From NCBI RefSeq assembly GCF_002027705.1, contig NZ_MBTG01000036.1, positions 1-63,360 of the forward strand: DNA of 63,360 nucleotides, in the 5' to 3' direction. The translations under genes were made by a program, and so were the position numbers. The notes below the pieces were generated by a model, which was given only the letters and a program-made list of their open reading frames with translations, did not search any database and had not been told where the DNA came from. The DNA comes from Paenibacillus ferrarius (lineage in GTDB: Bacteria > Bacillota > Bacilli > Paenibacillales > NBRC-103111). Positions 61,980-63,360 of the stretch are shown here, piece after piece (position 1 is the first letter of the stretch; the number at the start of each line of letters is the position of its first letter).

Positions 61980-62780
61980 TTATCCGATTTTTCGACCTAT
62001 GGCCTCCACCATATTACTAAAGACCTCATCCCAGTCCAGGTTTACATTTTCAATTATATAGGTTGGAAATGGCAGCATATCAAGCAGCTTCAATTCGATC
62101 CGCTTGCGGTTTTCCATAAACCCAATATTTTGTTCCGTCGCAAAGTGGGGCTTTGAACGGATGGAAGAAATCCAAACCTGCTGCTCCCGCACACTCGGCT
62201 GTGTTAAATAAATCACCACAGGATGCAAAGCAACAATCTGATCGGCGATTCCCTGAATATGCTGCTCGATATTGTGATCAACAGCTTGATAATGACCTAA
62301 CAAGTCATGAATTTGATGCTGAAAGAACACTGCTTCGAGTACATATACCTCCTCTGAAGTGCTGGCAAGCTCAGAGAAACGTGCCCAATGCCGCTGAATC
62401 GAATATGTAAACTCTGACAGCGCGGCTACTGGCGAATCCGTCCAGCATAGCTCTCGGGACTCCAACTCTGAATAGAGCGCATCCAACTCTTTGAATTCAT
62501 TGACTTCACGATAAGGAATCAGATAATTGTTACCATTTTTTATGGCCCATGATCTGATTTCATTAACGTTGTCTGGGTATCGCATCAGAAGGTCCTTATA
62601 TTCGTCTTCTCGAAAGAAAGCGTGCCAATTTAAACTCGCAGGATGCCCTATTGCACCCTCGTCATAAAAACGGGAGGAAATGCCTTGCTGTACCAGGTAG
62701 TAATGCAATCGTTCTGCTAACGTCGATTTGCCCGTCCCACACAACCCTTCCACCAAAATTAGTTTGCAATTGTTTTGCAT
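61980..62780 (-). CDS. P-loop kinase-like protein (thymidylate-kinase fold)
   Basis: About 266 residues from the ATG at 62780 (MQNNCKLILVEGLCGTGKST), with GGGAGC upstream. Walker A is GLCGTGKST at about residues 12-20. The rest is a long, partly helical nucleoside-kinase-like body (VVIYLTQPSVREQQVWISSI near 200, in the lid region). It resembles the shorter kinase-like gene at 60318 in type but not closely in sequence. The substrate is unknown; drug or nucleotide phosphorylation is possible. It is 22 bases downstream of the GNAT gene, so the two are probably co-transcribed. Confidence 0.72.
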   Translation of the reverse strand: MQNNCKLILVEGLCGTGKSTLAERLHYYLVQQGISSRFYDEGAIGHPASLNWHAFFREDEYKDLLMRYPDNVNEIRSWAIKNGNNYLIPYREVNEFKELDALYSELESRELCWTDSPVAALSEFTYSIQRHWARFSELASTSEEVYVLEAVFFQHQIHDLLGHYQAVDHNIEQHIQGIADQIVALHPVVIYLTQPSVREQQVWISSIRSKPHFATEQNIGFMENRKRIELKLLDMLPFPTYIIENVNLDWDEVFSNMVEAIGRKIG

Positions 62781-62802
62781 GCGATTTGCTCCCAATTCTT
62801 AT

Positions 62803-63327
62803 TTATAACCGTAACTTCATATCGGATACCGTAAATTTCATACCTATCGTCTGTATTACATTTCCTTTAATCTCAATAAAGCCTTCTTCCACAACGACAG
62901 GAATATCAAGTGATGACAGCATCTTTGTCCAGAATTTGACCGCTCTTACATTCGATTTGAACATACCCACATCGTACCGACCCGAAAAAATTTTAAAAAT
63001 TTGCATGACAGCATCTTTGGCAATATTCGTGCCTCTATATTTGGGCAATACAAATAACTCCTGCACCGAATAGTCCACATCTTCTGCAACATAAGGAGGG
63101 GAAGTAACGAGGATAAACCCGACGATTTTTTCATTAAGCTTAATAAAGTAAGGATACAACCGTACATCCCTGTAATATGGCGAGATATCTTCCATATCGA
63201 ATGTGCCTTCTGGTCCGATATCCTCCTGTGAGTAAACTGAAAGCTCATAGAGATAATAATTAAATAAGTTTACAAATTGTTCTTTGTTATTATCTGTTAT
63301 TTGTTGTATTTCCCGTTTTTCTTCCAC
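62803..63327 (-). CDS. GNAT-family N-acetyltransferase
   Basis: 174 residues from the GTG at 63327, after AAGGAG. GNAT features: YFIKLNEKIVGFILVTSPPY in the core, the acetyl-CoA loop ELFVLPKYRGTNIAKDAVMQ, and VGMFKSNVRAVKFWTKMLSS near the end. The SxxVEE-like C-terminus resembles the PaiA/YkwB-like small GNATs. It is the first gene of a pair with the kinase-like gene, a combination seen in antibiotic-modification settings, although no drug substrate can be named. Confidence 0.85.
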   Translation of the reverse strand: MEEKREIQQITDNNKEQFVNLFNYYLYELSVYSQEDIGPEGTFDMEDISPYYRDVRLYPYFIKLNEKIVGFILVTSPPYVAEDVDYSVQELFVLPKYRGTNIAKDAVMQIFKIFSGRYDVGMFKSNVRAVKFWTKMLSSLDIPVVVEEGFIEIKGNVIQTIGMKFTVSDMKLRL

Positions 63328-63360
63328 TCTACATTCTCCTTCACAGGAATTTAACTTACA

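Overview
The window looks like chromosomal DNA from a Paenibacillaceae bacterium, most likely Paenibacillus or a close relative. The evidence is the mix of S-layer-homology (SLH) surface proteins, YesM/YesN-type two-component regulators beside LplB/YtcP-type sugar ABC permeases, strong AGGAGG-type ribosome sites, many TTG/GTG starts and moderate GC. No rRNA, tRNA, CRISPR array, insertion sequence or phage gene was recognised.

Layout. 1-6.6 kb: the start of a secreted FN3-repeat protein, a dehydrogenase-like gene behind a two-operator promoter, a dispersed 260-bp repeat and a very large SLH lipoprotein. 6.8-22.3 kb: a sugar-use locus. Genes run leftward from a YesM-type kinase and YesN-type regulator to two permeases, a solute-binding lipoprotein, two GH42 beta-galactosidases and a six-hairpin glycosidase-like protein. 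A secreted propeller protein is divergent from the kinase. Three promoters in this locus share one architecture: two half-sites 22 bp apart, 3 bp, a -35 box, 17 bp, a -10 box. This defines a probable local YesN regulon. 22.6-26.7 kb: a glyoxalase-fold gene, then a GC-rich island (TetR, dehydrogenase, drug exporter) that looks acquired. 27.2-37.4 kb: two giant SLH surface proteins, one with RCC1 and one with twelve NHL repeats, and a MalT/LAL-type LuxR regulator. 37.5-42.1 kb: a five-gene leftward redox cluster (Rrf2 regulator, thioredoxin-reductase-like flavoprotein, drug exporter, methyltransferase, DsbA/FrnE-like oxidoreductase). 42.3-44.6 kb: an esterase, a small stalk-domain protein and the second copy of the dispersed repeat. 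44.6-51.7 kb: a tight leftward operon (two sugar-type permeases, a HlyD-like adaptor, a solute-binding lipoprotein, a sigma factor), divergent from an OmpR-type regulator and a kinase with a methionine-rich extracellular loop. 52.1-53.2 kb: an Old Yellow Enzyme. 53.4-63.3 kb: an array of small single-gene units (acetyltransferases, hydrolases, P-loop kinases, tiny membrane proteins, a decayed gene).

Most of the small leftward genes in the last 10 kb are followed, at or just after the stop codon, by members of one intergenic element family. Each has a conserved gene-proximal segment (CTAACTGGGAAC then TATAGTTGAAC), a hairpin of variable sequence and usually a distal CTAACGG-like end. The layout resembles an integron cassette array, but no integrase or classical attC site is visible. 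This array and the three-promoter YesN regulon are the strongest leads in the window.

Starts were moved to the codon that best fits a ribosome site, signal peptide or family start wherever the longest open frame was implausible. All assignments come from reading the sequence; no database search was run.
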